A DNA stretch of 64,000 nucleotides, from the NCBI RefSeq assembly GCF_000714535.1, contig NZ_AUND01000038.1, positions 62,001 to 126,000 of the forward strand, given 5' to 3'. The notes under the pieces are model-generated. The model did not search any database. It was not told the origin of the DNA and saw nothing but the letters and a program-made list of their open reading frames with translations. The translations under genes and the position numbers were made by a program. Numbering within the stretch: position 1 is the first letter of the stretch; each line of letters opens with the position of its first letter. The stretch is from Thioclava pacifica DSM 10166 (lineage in GTDB: Bacteria > Pseudomonadota > Alphaproteobacteria > Rhodobacterales > Rhodobacteraceae). Of the stretch, positions 1 through 8,076 are shown one piece after another.

Positions 1-410
1 AGCATGACGGCCAGCTCTTCGGACTTGTCGCGCCGCTCTTCGATCAGGCCCGCGTGCTTGCCGACGTGTTGCAAGGCCGCGAGGCTGCTTTCACTCCGCC
101 GGAGGTGTCCACCAAGCTCAAGGTCACGGGCTGCGATATCTTCTCGGCGGGCGATTTCGCCCCGGCCGAGACCCGCGAGGAAATCGTGCTCAGCGATCCC
201 GCGCGCGGCGCCTACCGGCGGCTCGTGCTCGAGGATGGCCGCCTGAAGGGCGCGGTGTTCTATGGCGACAGCCGGGATTCCGGCTGGTTCCACGATCTGA
301 TCCGAACCGGTGCCGATGTCAGCGCTCTGCGCGAGACGCTGATCTTTGGCCCCGCTGACCCGCAACCGCAGCCAGCCCCCTATGGCGGGCTGTGCAGCCT
401 GACCGCGTGA
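1..410 (+). CDS. FAD-dependent NAD(P)H oxidoreductase, NirB N-terminal-like (3' end only)
   Basis: Only the last ~135 codons are in the window; the reading frame enters open at base 3 and the start lies outside. The visible part aligns by eye with residues ~275-395 of the NirB protein downstream: both have a LVAPL(F/Y) segment, a TKLKVTGCD motif and an RETLIFG end. This makes it a stand-alone flavoprotein resembling the NADH/FAD half of nitrite reductase. In assimilatory nitrate reductase systems such a protein (NasC of Klebsiella, NasB of Bacillus) passes electrons from NADH to the catalytic subunit. It ends shortly after RETLIFG and carries no [2Fe-2S] BFD domain of its own; that domain is on the next gene. 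Seven bases separate it from nasA, so the two are surely cotranscribed. The electron-donor role is inferred from context. Confidence 0.8.
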   Translation, partial: HDGQLFGLVAPLFDQARVLADVLQGREAAFTPPEVSTKLKVTGCDIFSAGDFAPAETREEIVLSDPARGAYRRLVLEDGRLKGAVFYGDSRDSGWFHDLIRTGADVSALRETLIFGPADPQPQPAPYGGLCSLTA

Positions 411-417
411 GGCTCCG

Positions 418-3084
418 ATGACCGATGTCTCTCCCCTCGATCTGCGCCGTGGCGCGCGCGCCTGCGCCGTGGCGACGACCTGCCCCTATTGCGGCGTGGG
501 CTGTGGCGTGCTGGCCGAGCCGGACGGGCAGGGTGGTCTGAAGATCCGGGGCGACAAGGCACATCCGGCCAATGCGGGCAAGCTCTGCTCGAAAGGCTCG
601 GCGCTGGGCGAGACGGTTGCGCTCGATGATCGGCTGCTTGCGCCGCAGGTGATGGGACGCGAGGCGAGCTGGAATGAGGCGCTTGACCTGGTCGCCGCGA
701 AATTCGCCGCGAGCATCCGCGAACATGGGCCCGACAGCGTTGCGATGTATGTCTCGGGGCAGCTTCTGACCGAGGATTACTATGTCGCCAACAAGCTGAT
801 GAAGGGCTATGTCGGCACCGCCAATATCGACACCAATTCGCGTCTGTGCATGGCGTCTTCTGTCGCGGGCCATCGCCGCGCGTTCGGAACCGATACGGTT
901 CCCGGCCTCTATGCCGATTGGGAAGAGGCCGATCTGGTGGTTCTGGTGGGCTCGAACCTCGCATGGTGCCACCCGGTTCTTTATCAGCGTCTTGCGGCTG
1001 CCAAAAAGGCGCGGCCCACGCTGAAAGTCGTGACCATCGACCCGCGCCGCACCGCCACATCGGATCTCGCGGATACCCATCTCGCGATTGCACCGGGTGG
1101 TGACGGGGCGCTTTTCAACGGGCTGCTCGCGCGCATCGTCGCGCAGGGCGCGGTCGATAGCGCCTATGTCGCGCGCCATGTCTCGGGGCTGCCCGAGGCG
1201 GTTGAGGCGGCGTGTGCGAGCGATCTTGGTATGACCGGTCTGAGCGCGGAGGAACTCGACGCGTTCTACCGGCTCTGGATCGACAGTGAGAAGGTCGTCA
1301 CCGTCTACAGCCAGGGCATCAACCAGTCGAGCTCGGGAAGCGACAAGGTCAATGCGATCATCAATTGTCACCTTGCCACGGGCCGGATCGGCAAGCCGGG
1401 CATGGGACCTTTCTCGGTTACCGGTCAGCCCAATGCGATGGGCGGGCGCGAGGTGGGCGGGCTGGCCAATATGCTCGCCTGCCATCTCGATATCGAGGAG
1501 CCCGCGCATCGTGATGCGGTGCAAGGGTTCTGGGTCAGCCCCGAAATGCCTGACGGGCCGGGCCTGAAAGCCGTCGACATGTTCCGCGCGGTCGAGCAGG
1601 GGCGGATCAAGGCGCTCTGGATCATCTCGACCAATCCCGCCGTCTCGATGCCCGAGGCCGACCGGGTGCGTGCCGCGATCGAAGGTTGCGATTTCGTTGT
1701 GGTTTCGGACATTACCGCGCGCACCGACACCGCAGAGCTCGCCGATGTGCTGCTGCCCGCGACCGGCTGGGGCGAGAAGGACGGCACCGTCACCAATTCC
1801 GAACGCATGATCTCGCGCCAGCGCCGCGTGCTGCCCGCGCCCGGTGCGGCCCGGCCCGACTGGAAGATCATCTGCGACGTGGCGGCGCGCATGGGCTGGG
1901 GCGAGGCCTTCGATTTTGACGGCCCGGCTGCGATCTTTCGCGAATATGCAGCGCTTTCGGGGGTTGCAGGCGCACTGGGGCGCGATTTCGACATCTCCGC
2001 GCTGGCCGAGATTTCGGACGCCGAGTATGAGGCCCTCGCGCCTTTCTGCTGGCCGCTCAGCGCGCGCAAATCGGGCGGGCGGTTCTTCGCGGATGGTCAT
2101 TTCTACACCAAGGACAACCGCGCCCGGATGCTGCCGATCACGCCGCGCGCGCCGCAATCGCAACTCAGCGAGGCCTATCCGTTCCGCTTCAATACCGGCC
2201 GCGTGCGCGATCACTGGCACACGATGACACGCACCGCGAAATCGGCGCGGCTGAGCCAGCACATGGCCGAGCCCTATCTGGAGCTGAACCCGACCGATGC
2301 GGCTGATCTGGGCATCAAACCCGCGCAGCTCGTGACCGTCGAGAGCCCTGCCGGCAGCGCGATCCTGCGCGCGATGGTGAGCGAGCGCATCGGGCGGGGC
2401 GAGGTCTTCGCACCCATGCACTGGACCGGTCAGACGGCGTCGGCGGGGCGCATCGATGCGTTGGTTGCGGCCAATACCGATCCCGTTTCGGGCCAGCCCG
2501 AGAGCAAGGGGTCGGCGGTCAGGATCCGTCGCTTTTCCGCCGCATGGTATGGCTTTGCGATCGCTCGCGAGGAGATTACCCCGACCAGCCGGTACTGGGC
2601 CAAGGCGCGCGCGGCGAAAGGCTGGCGCGTCGAGATGGCCTGCGACGGCGAACCCGAGGATTGGGTCGAGTATGCGCGCGACCTGTTCGACCTGCCCAAG
2701 GCTGAGGCCGTGACGCTGCTCGATCCCGCGCGCGGCATCGCCCGCATCGCTTTCATCGCCGAGGGGCAGGTACTTGCCGCATTGTTCGCAGCGCCCGAAC
2801 CCGTCGCCGTGTCGCGTGCGTTCCTCACCGATCAGATCGGGGCCGAAGCCGATCCCGCGCTGATGTCGGGGCGTCCGGGCGCCGACCGTCCCGATCCGGG
2901 CGCCACCGTCTGCGCCTGTTTCGATGTGGGTGTGAACACGATCCTCGCCGCGATCCGCGAGCAGGGCCTGACCTCGGTCGAACAGATCGGGCTGGCGCTG
3001 AAAGCGGGAACGAATTGCGGCTCCTGCCGCCCCGAACTCGCCGCCCTGCTGGCGAGTGCCACGCCGGCGCAAGCCGCCGAATGA
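418..3084 (+). CDS. nasA: Assimilatory nitrate reductase catalytic subunit (Mo-bis-MGD, with C-terminal BFD-like [2Fe-2S] domain)
   Basis: 888 aa, cytoplasmic; reduces nitrate to nitrite. An N-terminal [4Fe-4S] site is formed by C22, C25, C29 and C57 (CPYC-GVGC ... LCSKG). The motif RLCMAS places the expected molybdenum-ligand cysteine at C144, as in NapA/NasA proteins. The molybdopterin oxidoreductase core fills roughly residues 60-560 and the dinucleotide-binding domain ~570-700. The last ~60 residues carry C832, C834, C867 and C870 (CAC ... CGSC), a BFD-type [2Fe-2S] domain of the kind found in the longer NasA proteins. It would receive electrons from the flavoprotein just upstream. No Tat signal is visible, which fits an assimilatory rather than periplasmic enzyme. 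ATG at 418 follows the upstream stop by seven bases. Confidence 0.96.
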   Translation: MTDVSPLDLRRGARACAVATTCPYCGVGCGVLAEPDGQGGLKIRGDKAHPANAGKLCSKGSALGETVALDDRLLAPQVMGREASWNEALDLVAAKFAASIREHGPDSVAMYVSGQLLTEDYYVANKLMKGYVGTANIDTNSRLCMASSVAGHRRAFGTDTVPGLYADWEEADLVVLVGSNLAWCHPVLYQRLAAAKKARPTLKVVTIDPRRTATSDLADTHLAIAPGGDGALFNGLLARIVAQGAVDSAYVARHVSGLPEAVEAACASDLGMTGLSAEELDAFYRLWIDSEKVVTVYSQGINQSSSGSDKVNAIINCHLATGRIGKPGMGPFSVTGQPNAMGGREVGGLANMLACHLDIEEPAHRDAVQGFWVSPEMPDGPGLKAVDMFRAVEQGRIKALWIISTNPAVSMPEADRVRAAIEGCDFVVVSDITARTDTAELADVLLPATGWGEKDGTVTNSERMISRQRRVLPAPGAARPDWKIICDVAARMGWGEAFDFDGPAAIFREYAALSGVAGALGRDFDISALAEISDAEYEALAPFCWPLSARKSGGRFFADGHFYTKDNRARMLPITPRAPQSQLSEAYPFRFNTGRVRDHWHTMTRTAKSARLSQHMAEPYLELNPTDAADLGIKPAQLVTVESPAGSAILRAMVSERIGRGEVFAPMHWTGQTASAGRIDALVAANTDPVSGQPESKGSAVRIRRFSAAWYGFAIAREEITPTSRYWAKARAAKGWRVEMACDGEPEDWVEYARDLFDLPKAEAVTLLDPARGIARIAFIAEGQVLAALFAAPEPVAVSRAFLTDQIGAEADPALMSGRPGADRPDPGATVCACFDVGVNTILAAIREQGLTSVEQIGLALKAGTNCGSCRPELAALLASATPAQAAE

Positions 3085-3097
3085 CCGGAGACCTGCC

Positions 3098-3904
3098 ATG
3101 ACCGTTCTTCCCGTCTCGCTCGCCGATGCCTTCCTGACCCCGGACCGCCGCAAGGGCGGGCGGATCTCGCTTGTCGGCGCAGGGCCCGGTGCGGCCGATC
3201 TGCTGACCCTACGCGCGCTCAACCGCCTGCAAGAGGCGGAGGTCGTGTTCTATGATCGCCTGGTTGATCCCGACGTTCTCGAGTTCTGCCCGCAGGCGGA
3301 ACGGATCTATGTCGGCAAGGAGGTCGGGCGCCATACCTGGCCGCAGGAGAAGATCGACGAAGTGATCGTCGCCGCCGCCCTTCAGGGCCGTCGCGTGGTA
3401 CGCCTGAAATCGGGTGATCCGGGCGTTTTCGGGCGCGCGACGGAGGAGTTGGCCGCCGCGGCCGAGCACGCGATCCCGGTCGAGATCGTCCCGGGCGTTT
3501 CGGCAGCCTCCGCTGCGGGGGCCGCGCTCAACCGCTCACTGACCGAGCGCGGCGCGACCGACCGTCTTGTCTTCGCGACTGCCACCTGCCGTGAGGGCGA
3601 TGAAACGCCCGAATGGGTTGAGGTGTTGCGCCCGGGCACGACGCTCGCGCTTTACATGGGCGTGCGCAAGGCTCCGAAGATCGCGGCCGATCTGATTGCG
3701 GCGGGCGTGCCCGGAGAGGCCGAGGTCGAGATCGTCGCCTCTGCCAGCACTGTTCGCGAGAAAATCGCCCGGACCTGCCTGTCGGAAATGGCGGCGACCA
3801 TCGCGCGCGAAGAGATCGCCAATCCCGCGATCATCCTTATCCGCTATGCAAAGCCGCTCGCGCAGGTTTGCGTCCAACCGGTTGGCGTGACGGCCCAGGC
3901 CTGA
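3098..3904 (+). CDS. cobA: Uroporphyrinogen-III C-methyltransferase (SUMT)
   Basis: 268 aa. Methylates uroporphyrinogen III twice with SAM to make precorrin-2, the precursor of siroheme and cobalamin. The N-terminal glycine-rich loop LVGAGPGAADLLTLRA, the YDRLV segment, the GDPGVFGR loop and VPGVSAASAAGAALN are hallmark SUMT motifs. It contains only the methyltransferase domain; the dehydrogenase/ferrochelatase half of CysG is absent and must be encoded elsewhere. The frame is open from base 3056, but ATG 3098 was chosen because GGAG lies 7 bases before it and 13 bases after the nasA stop. Its place between nasA and nirB suits a supply of siroheme for nitrite reductase. A strong terminator follows. 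Confidence 0.94.
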   Translation: MTVLPVSLADAFLTPDRRKGGRISLVGAGPGAADLLTLRALNRLQEAEVVFYDRLVDPDVLEFCPQAERIYVGKEVGRHTWPQEKIDEVIVAAALQGRRVVRLKSGDPGVFGRATEELAAAAEHAIPVEIVPGVSAASAAGAALNRSLTERGATDRLVFATATCREGDETPEWVEVLRPGTTLALYMGVRKAPKIAADLIAAGVPGEAEVEIVASASTVREKIARTCLSEMAATIAREEIANPAIILIRYAKPLAQVCVQPVGVTAQA

Positions 3905-3935
3905 AGAATAATAAACCTCATCGTTTCCTAGTCTT

Positions 3936-3967
3936 GCCGCTCTCCTTCGGGAGGGCGGCCTTTTTTT
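3936..3967 (+). terminator. Rho-independent terminator after cobA (UUCG tetraloop)
   Basis: A 10-bp stem (3936-3945 with 3950-3959, one G-U pair) closes a cUUCGg tetraloop, followed by one C and seven T. This textbook terminator ends the nasA-cobA transcript, so nirBDC probably has its own promoter. Confidence 0.92.
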
Positions 3968-4340
3968 CGAATCGCAGCCGGGGAAGAGCGGGGCGAACGC
4001 CGTTCTCGCGCTGCCGTGAAATTGTGCAGCTTTGCTTCACGCGCGATCAAACGGAGCGGAGAAGGGGCTATTTCAGGTCGGAGCCGGGGTCTTGGTGCAG
4101 TTTTCTTTGCAAGCGCAGCATCTCAGGCCGTATAAGAAGATTAACAAGTCTTTGGGCATGGCGCCCGGGCTTTCCACCGCAACGGCGCGGTATTTCTCGT
4201 CAAGCGCCCCATGAGGGGCACAGCGGCAACGGGGCTGCACCTTCGGATCGCTCGCGATCCGCGGAGATGCGCCCGTACGTTCTCTCGCATTCTCCGGACG
4301 ATTTCGGCTTCGGCCGCCCAGTCACTCACGGAGACCGCGC
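3968..4340 (+). promoter_or_regulatory. Untranslated region before nirB with several hairpins; candidate nitrate-responsive leader
   Basis: No convincing gene lies in these 373 bases. Four hairpins can be drawn: GGGC/GCCC around a 5-base loop (4154-4166), ACCGC/GCGGT around the 6-base loop AACGGC (4176-4191), GCCCC/GGGGC around ATGA (4206-4219), and CGGATCG/CGATCCG around CTCG (4244-4261). The second has A at loop position 1 and G at position 4, the rule described for RNA targets of ANTAR antiterminators such as NasT/NasR. Leaders of nitrate/nitrite assimilation operons are often controlled this way. However, only one loop fits exactly and no T-rich terminator follows, so the assignment is tentative. 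No clear sigma-70 or sigma-54 promoter was recognised. Confidence 0.35.
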
Positions 4341-6791
4341 ATGGAAACGCAGAAACAAAAACTGGTCATCATCGGCAACGGCATGGCGCCGGGGCGGATG
4401 CTCGAACATCTCTTCGATCTCACCGACGCCTACGAGGTCACGATCTTCAACGCCGAGCCGCGGGTCAATTACGACCGCATCATGCTCTCGCCGGTGCTCT
4501 CGGGCGAAAAGAGCTATGCCGATATCATCATCCACGGCGAAGGCTGGTATGAAGAGCATGGCATCACCCTGCACATGGGCGAGAAAGTGGTCGGGATCGA
4601 CCGCGTCGAACGCAAGGTGACCTCGGACAAGGGAACTGTCGAACATTACGACAAGCTGGTGATCGCGACCGGGTCGCAGCCTTTCATCATTCCCGTGCCG
4701 GGCAAGGACCTTCCGGGCGTGCTTGCCTATCGCGATCTCGACGACACCGAGGCGATGATCTCGGCCGCCGACAAGGGCGGCAAGGCGGTGGTGATCGGCG
4801 GTGGTCTTCTGGGGCTCGAAGCGGCGGCGGGTCTGCGCCTGCGTGGCATGGATGTGACCGTGCTGCACCTGATGCCCTCGCTGATGGAGCGCCAGCTCGA
4901 CGAAGCCTCGGGCTACCTTCTGCAACGGGCGCTCGAGGCGCGCGGGATCGACGTGAAGTGCCGCGCCAACACCAAGGCGATCCTCGGCACCGACAAGGTC
5001 GAGGGCGTCGAGCTGGAAGACGGCTCCGTGCTCGAGGCTGATCTTGTGGTGATGGCCGTGGGGATCCGTCCCAATTCCGGCCTCGCCAAGGAGGCCGGGA
5101 TCGAGGTCAATCGCGGTATCGTCACCGACGCGACGATGCGCACCTCTGACCACGCGATCTACGCGCTTGGCGAATGCGCCGAGGTCGATGGCCGCGTCTA
5201 CGGTCTCGTGGCGCCGCTTTACGAGATGGCGAAGGTCGCGGCCCATGCGCTCGCGGGGGAAGAAACCGCCGGATTCAAGCATTCCGAGACCCCGACCAAG
5301 CTCAAGGTCACGGGCTGCGACCTCTATTCGGTGGGCGATTTCGCCGAAGGGGAAGGGCGCGAGGACATCGTTCTGCGCGATGCGCAGCGCGGCAGCTACA
5401 AGCGCGTTATTCTCAAGGATAACAAGATCATCGGTGCCGTTCTTTATGGCGACGTGGCCGATGGCGGCTGGTTCAACGAAATGCTGCGCGCGGGCACCGA
5501 TGTCTCGGACATGCGCGAGACGCTGATCTTCGGTCAGGCCCATCAGGGCGGCGGCAGCTTCGATCCGGTCGCAGCTGCGGCTGCGTTGCCCGACGATGCC
5601 GAAATCTGCGGCTGCAACGGCATCTGCAAGGGCCAGATCGTGCAGGCGATCACCGATAAGGGCCTCACCGCGCTGAGCGAAGTGCGTGCCCATACCAAGG
5701 CTTCGGCCTCCTGCGGCACCTGTGCGAATAATGTCGAGAACCTGCTCAAGGCGGTGCTGGGCGATGCTTTCGAGAAGAAGGCCGAAGGAATGTGCGGTTG
5801 CACGCCGCTCGGTCACGGTGAGGTGCGCCGCCTGATCAAGGCCAACCATCTAAAGTCGATCCCCGAGGTCATGCAGGAGCTCGAATGGTCGAGCCCCGAG
5901 GGCTGCGCGAAGTGCCGCCCCGCGCTGAACTATTACCTCGTCTCGGACTGGCCGGGCGAATACGAGGATGACTACCGCTCGCGTTTCATCAACGAGCGCG
6001 TTCACGCCAATATCCAGAAGGATGGAACCTATTCGGTCGTCCCGCGGATCTGGGGCGGCAAGACCACCGCGGCCGAGCTGCGCGCCATCGCCGATATCGC
6101 CGAGAAATACAATGTGCCGGAGGTGAAGTTCACTGGCGGCCAGCGCATCGACTTGCTGGGGATCAAGAAAGAAGACCTCCCCGGCATCTGGGCCGATCTG
6201 AACGAGCACGGCATGGTCTCGGGCGGCGCCTATACCAAGGGGCTGCGCACGGTGAAGACCTGCGTGGGACAGGAATGGTGCCGGTTCGGTACGCAGGACT
6301 CGATGGGGCTGGGCGTGAAGCTCGAGAAATTCCTCTGGGGCTCCTGGACGCCGGCGAAACTCAAGCTCGCCGTCACAGGCTGCCCGCGCAACTGCGCCGA
6401 GGCCACCTGCAAGGACATCGGCATCATCTGCGTCGATAGCGGCTACCAGATCGTCTATGGCGGCGCGGCGGGCCTGCATATCCAGGGCACGACCGAGCTT
6501 GGCACCGTCGCCACCGAAGAGGAGGTGATCGAGATCACCGCCGCGATCACACAGCTCTACCGCGAGGAAGGTTTCTATCTCGAGCGGATCTACAAATGGG
6601 CGGATCGCGTCGGCTACGACCGGATCAAATCCATCGTGCTCGAGGACAAGGAAGCGCGCCGCGAACTGCATGATCGCTTCGTCTTCTCGCAGAAATTCGC
6701 GCAGGTGGACCCCTGGGCCGAGCGCGTCGCGGGCAAAGATGCCCATGAATTCAAACCCATGGCAGAATTCAAGCTGGAGGCAGCGGAATGA
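4341..6791 (+). CDS. nirB: NADH-dependent assimilatory nitrite reductase, large subunit (siroheme, FAD, [4Fe-4S])
   Basis: 816 aa, cytoplasmic; six-electron reduction of nitrite to ammonium. Domains in order: FAD/NAD(P) oxidoreductase (~1-400, starting VIIGNGMAPGR, second dinucleotide fold VVIGGGLLGLEAA), two BFD-like [2Fe-2S] domains (CGCNGIC ... CGTC, ~418-470; CGCTPLG ... CAKC, ~480-540), the nitrite-reductase ferredoxin-like domain, and the siroheme/[4Fe-4S] domain. Siroheme-cluster ligands are C641 and C647 (C-x5-C) and C681 and C685 (C-x3-C). The length is usual for NirB. ATG 4341 is preceded by ACGGAGA. It overlaps nirD by 4 bases (ATGA), indicating translational coupling. Its FAD half is a paralogue of the partial gene at the left edge. 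Confidence 0.97.
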   Translation: METQKQKLVIIGNGMAPGRMLEHLFDLTDAYEVTIFNAEPRVNYDRIMLSPVLSGEKSYADIIIHGEGWYEEHGITLHMGEKVVGIDRVERKVTSDKGTVEHYDKLVIATGSQPFIIPVPGKDLPGVLAYRDLDDTEAMISAADKGGKAVVIGGGLLGLEAAAGLRLRGMDVTVLHLMPSLMERQLDEASGYLLQRALEARGIDVKCRANTKAILGTDKVEGVELEDGSVLEADLVVMAVGIRPNSGLAKEAGIEVNRGIVTDATMRTSDHAIYALGECAEVDGRVYGLVAPLYEMAKVAAHALAGEETAGFKHSETPTKLKVTGCDLYSVGDFAEGEGREDIVLRDAQRGSYKRVILKDNKIIGAVLYGDVADGGWFNEMLRAGTDVSDMRETLIFGQAHQGGGSFDPVAAAAALPDDAEICGCNGICKGQIVQAITDKGLTALSEVRAHTKASASCGTCANNVENLLKAVLGDAFEKKAEGMCGCTPLGHGEVRRLIKANHLKSIPEVMQELEWSSPEGCAKCRPALNYYLVSDWPGEYEDDYRSRFINERVHANIQKDGTYSVVPRIWGGKTTAAELRAIADIAEKYNVPEVKFTGGQRIDLLGIKKEDLPGIWADLNEHGMVSGGAYTKGLRTVKTCVGQEWCRFGTQDSMGLGVKLEKFLWGSWTPAKLKLAVTGCPRNCAEATCKDIGIICVDSGYQIVYGGAAGLHIQGTTELGTVATEEEVIEITAAITQLYREEGFYLERIYKWADRVGYDRIKSIVLEDKEARRELHDRFVFSQKFAQVDPWAERVAGKDAHEFKPMAEFKLEAAE

Positions 6792-7108
6792 ACGCGCAAG
6801 TCGAAAACTGGGTCGCGATCGGCCCGCTCTCCGAAATTCCCCGCCAGGGCTCGCGCCGCGTGCTCTGGGGGAAGACCAAGATCGCGGTATTCCGCATGTC
6901 GGATGACCGTGTCTACGCGCTCGAGGACAAGTGCCCGCACAAGAACGGGCCTCTGAGCGAAGGGATCGTGCATGACGGCTGTGTCACATGCCCGCTCCAT
7001 AACTGGGTGATCTCGCTCGAGACCGGCTCCGCGCAAGGTGCCGACGAAGGCCGCACCCGCACCTTCCCCGTCAGGATCGAGGACGAGACGGTCCTGATCG
7101 CTCTCTGA
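6788..7108 (+). CDS. nirD: Nitrite reductase small subunit, Rieske-type
   Basis: 106 aa. Partner of NirB in NADH-nitrite reductase. It has a full Rieske pattern, CPH ... CPLH (C-x-H and C-x2-H), so it should bind a [2Fe-2S] cluster, unlike some enterobacterial NirD proteins that have lost the ligands. The fold fits the small-subunit family (W near the N terminus, LEDKCPH, then CPLHNW, and a C-terminal VRIEDETVLI strand). The start codon overlaps the nirB stop by 4 bases. A 38-base gap leads to nirC, whose start is preceded by GAGGGACG. Confidence 0.95.
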   Translation: MNAQVENWVAIGPLSEIPRQGSRRVLWGKTKIAVFRMSDDRVYALEDKCPHKNGPLSEGIVHDGCVTCPLHNWVISLETGSAQGADEGRTRTFPVRIEDETVLIAL

Positions 7109-7146
7109 CGACCTCCCAACACAACCAACATCGAGGGACGCAAACG

Positions 7147-7992
7147 ATGTCATATGTTCAACCCAAGGAATTCGCGGCGAAGATGGTCGACGCCGGTGAA
7201 TCGAAAGTCTTCATGTCGACCAAGGACACCCTGATCCGCGCCTATATGGCGGGGGCGATTCTCGCGCTGGCGGCCGCCTTCGCGGTCACCATCGCGGTCA
7301 ATACCGGCAACTTCCTCGTGGCTTCGCTGCTGTTCCCGGTGGGCTTTTGCACGCTCTACCTGCTCGGCTTCGACCTGCTGACCGGCGTGTTCACCCTCGC
7401 GCCGCTGGCCCTGCTGGCCAAACGTCCGGGCGTCACCGTGGGCGGTGTCCTGCGTAACTGGGGCCTCGTGTTCCTCGGCAACTTCGCCGGTGCGCTGACC
7501 GTCGCCGTCTTCATGGCGATCATCTTCACCATGGGCTTCAGCCAGGAACCCAACGCCGTCGGCCAGAAGATCGGCAAGATCGGCGAGGCCCGTACGCTGG
7601 GCTATGCCGCCGCCGGTGCCTCGGGCATGCTGACCGTCTTCATCCGCGCCGTGATGTGCAACTGGATGGTCTCGACCGGCGTGGTCGCTGCGATGATGTC
7701 GAACTCGGTCTCGGGCAAGATCATGGCGATGTGGATGCCGATCATCGTCTTCTTCTACCTCGGCTTCGAGCATTCGATCGTGAACATGTTCCTGTTCCCC
7801 TCGGGCATCATGCTCGGCGGCCAGTTCACCTGGGTTGACTACTTCGCCTATAACGAGATCCCGGTCGTGCTGGGCAACCTCGTGGGCGGCCTGACCTTCG
7901 TGGGCGGCATGATCTACGCCACCCACTTCCGCGAAAGCGCCAAGCGCAACGCGGTGAAGTCCGAAGGTAGCGTCGGCGTCCCCGCTGAATAA
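7147..7992 (+). CDS. nirC: Formate/nitrite transporter family channel (NirC-like)
   Basis: 281 aa integral membrane protein of the FNT family, which form pentameric channels for monovalent anions. About six hydrophobic segments are visible from residue ~28 to ~262. Family hallmarks include FLGNFAGA, CNWMVS and GFEHSIVNMF, whose histidine (H209) corresponds to the central pore histidine of FocA/NirC. Location directly after nirBD points to nitrite uptake or detoxifying export. Formate as substrate cannot be excluded from sequence alone. A hairpin terminator follows at 8007. Confidence 0.92.
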   Translation: MSYVQPKEFAAKMVDAGESKVFMSTKDTLIRAYMAGAILALAAAFAVTIAVNTGNFLVASLLFPVGFCTLYLLGFDLLTGVFTLAPLALLAKRPGVTVGGVLRNWGLVFLGNFAGALTVAVFMAIIFTMGFSQEPNAVGQKIGKIGEARTLGYAAAGASGMLTVFIRAVMCNWMVSTGVVAAMMSNSVSGKIMAMWMPIIVFFYLGFEHSIVNMFLFPSGIMLGGQFTWVDYFAYNEIPVVLGNLVGGLTFVGGMIYATHFRESAKRNAVKSEGSVGVPAE

Positions 7993-8006
7993 GCCTTCGA
8001 CAGCCC

Positions 8007-8048
8007 GCAAGCCCCGTCACCCTTCCCGGCGGGGCTTGCACCTTTTCA
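8007..8048 (+). terminator. Hairpin terminator or attenuator between nirC and the kinase/phosphatase gene
   Basis: A perfect 10-bp stem (8007-8016 with 8030-8039) and a 13-base loop are followed by ACCTTTTC. The T-run is short, so partial read-through into the next gene, only 29 bases further on, is likely. Confidence 0.7.
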
Positions 8049-8076
8049 TCCTCCCGTCGTGAAAGGCCCGACCGCC

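Noticed and set aside
319-3222. Very long open frame on the minus strand opposite nasA
   Set aside because: It mirrors the codon structure of nasA in a GC-rich genome; composition is Arg/Gly/His-rich with no domain, and nasA has full motif support.
4093-4111. Sigma-54-like promoter (TGG ... TTTGCA) upstream of nirB
   Set aside because: GG and GC are separated by 13 bases, not the required 10, and the -24 element reads TGGTGC rather than TGGCAC.
4032-4214. Possible 60-codon gene in the nirB leader
   Set aside because: No ribosome site, no similarity recognised, and it runs through the hairpin region.
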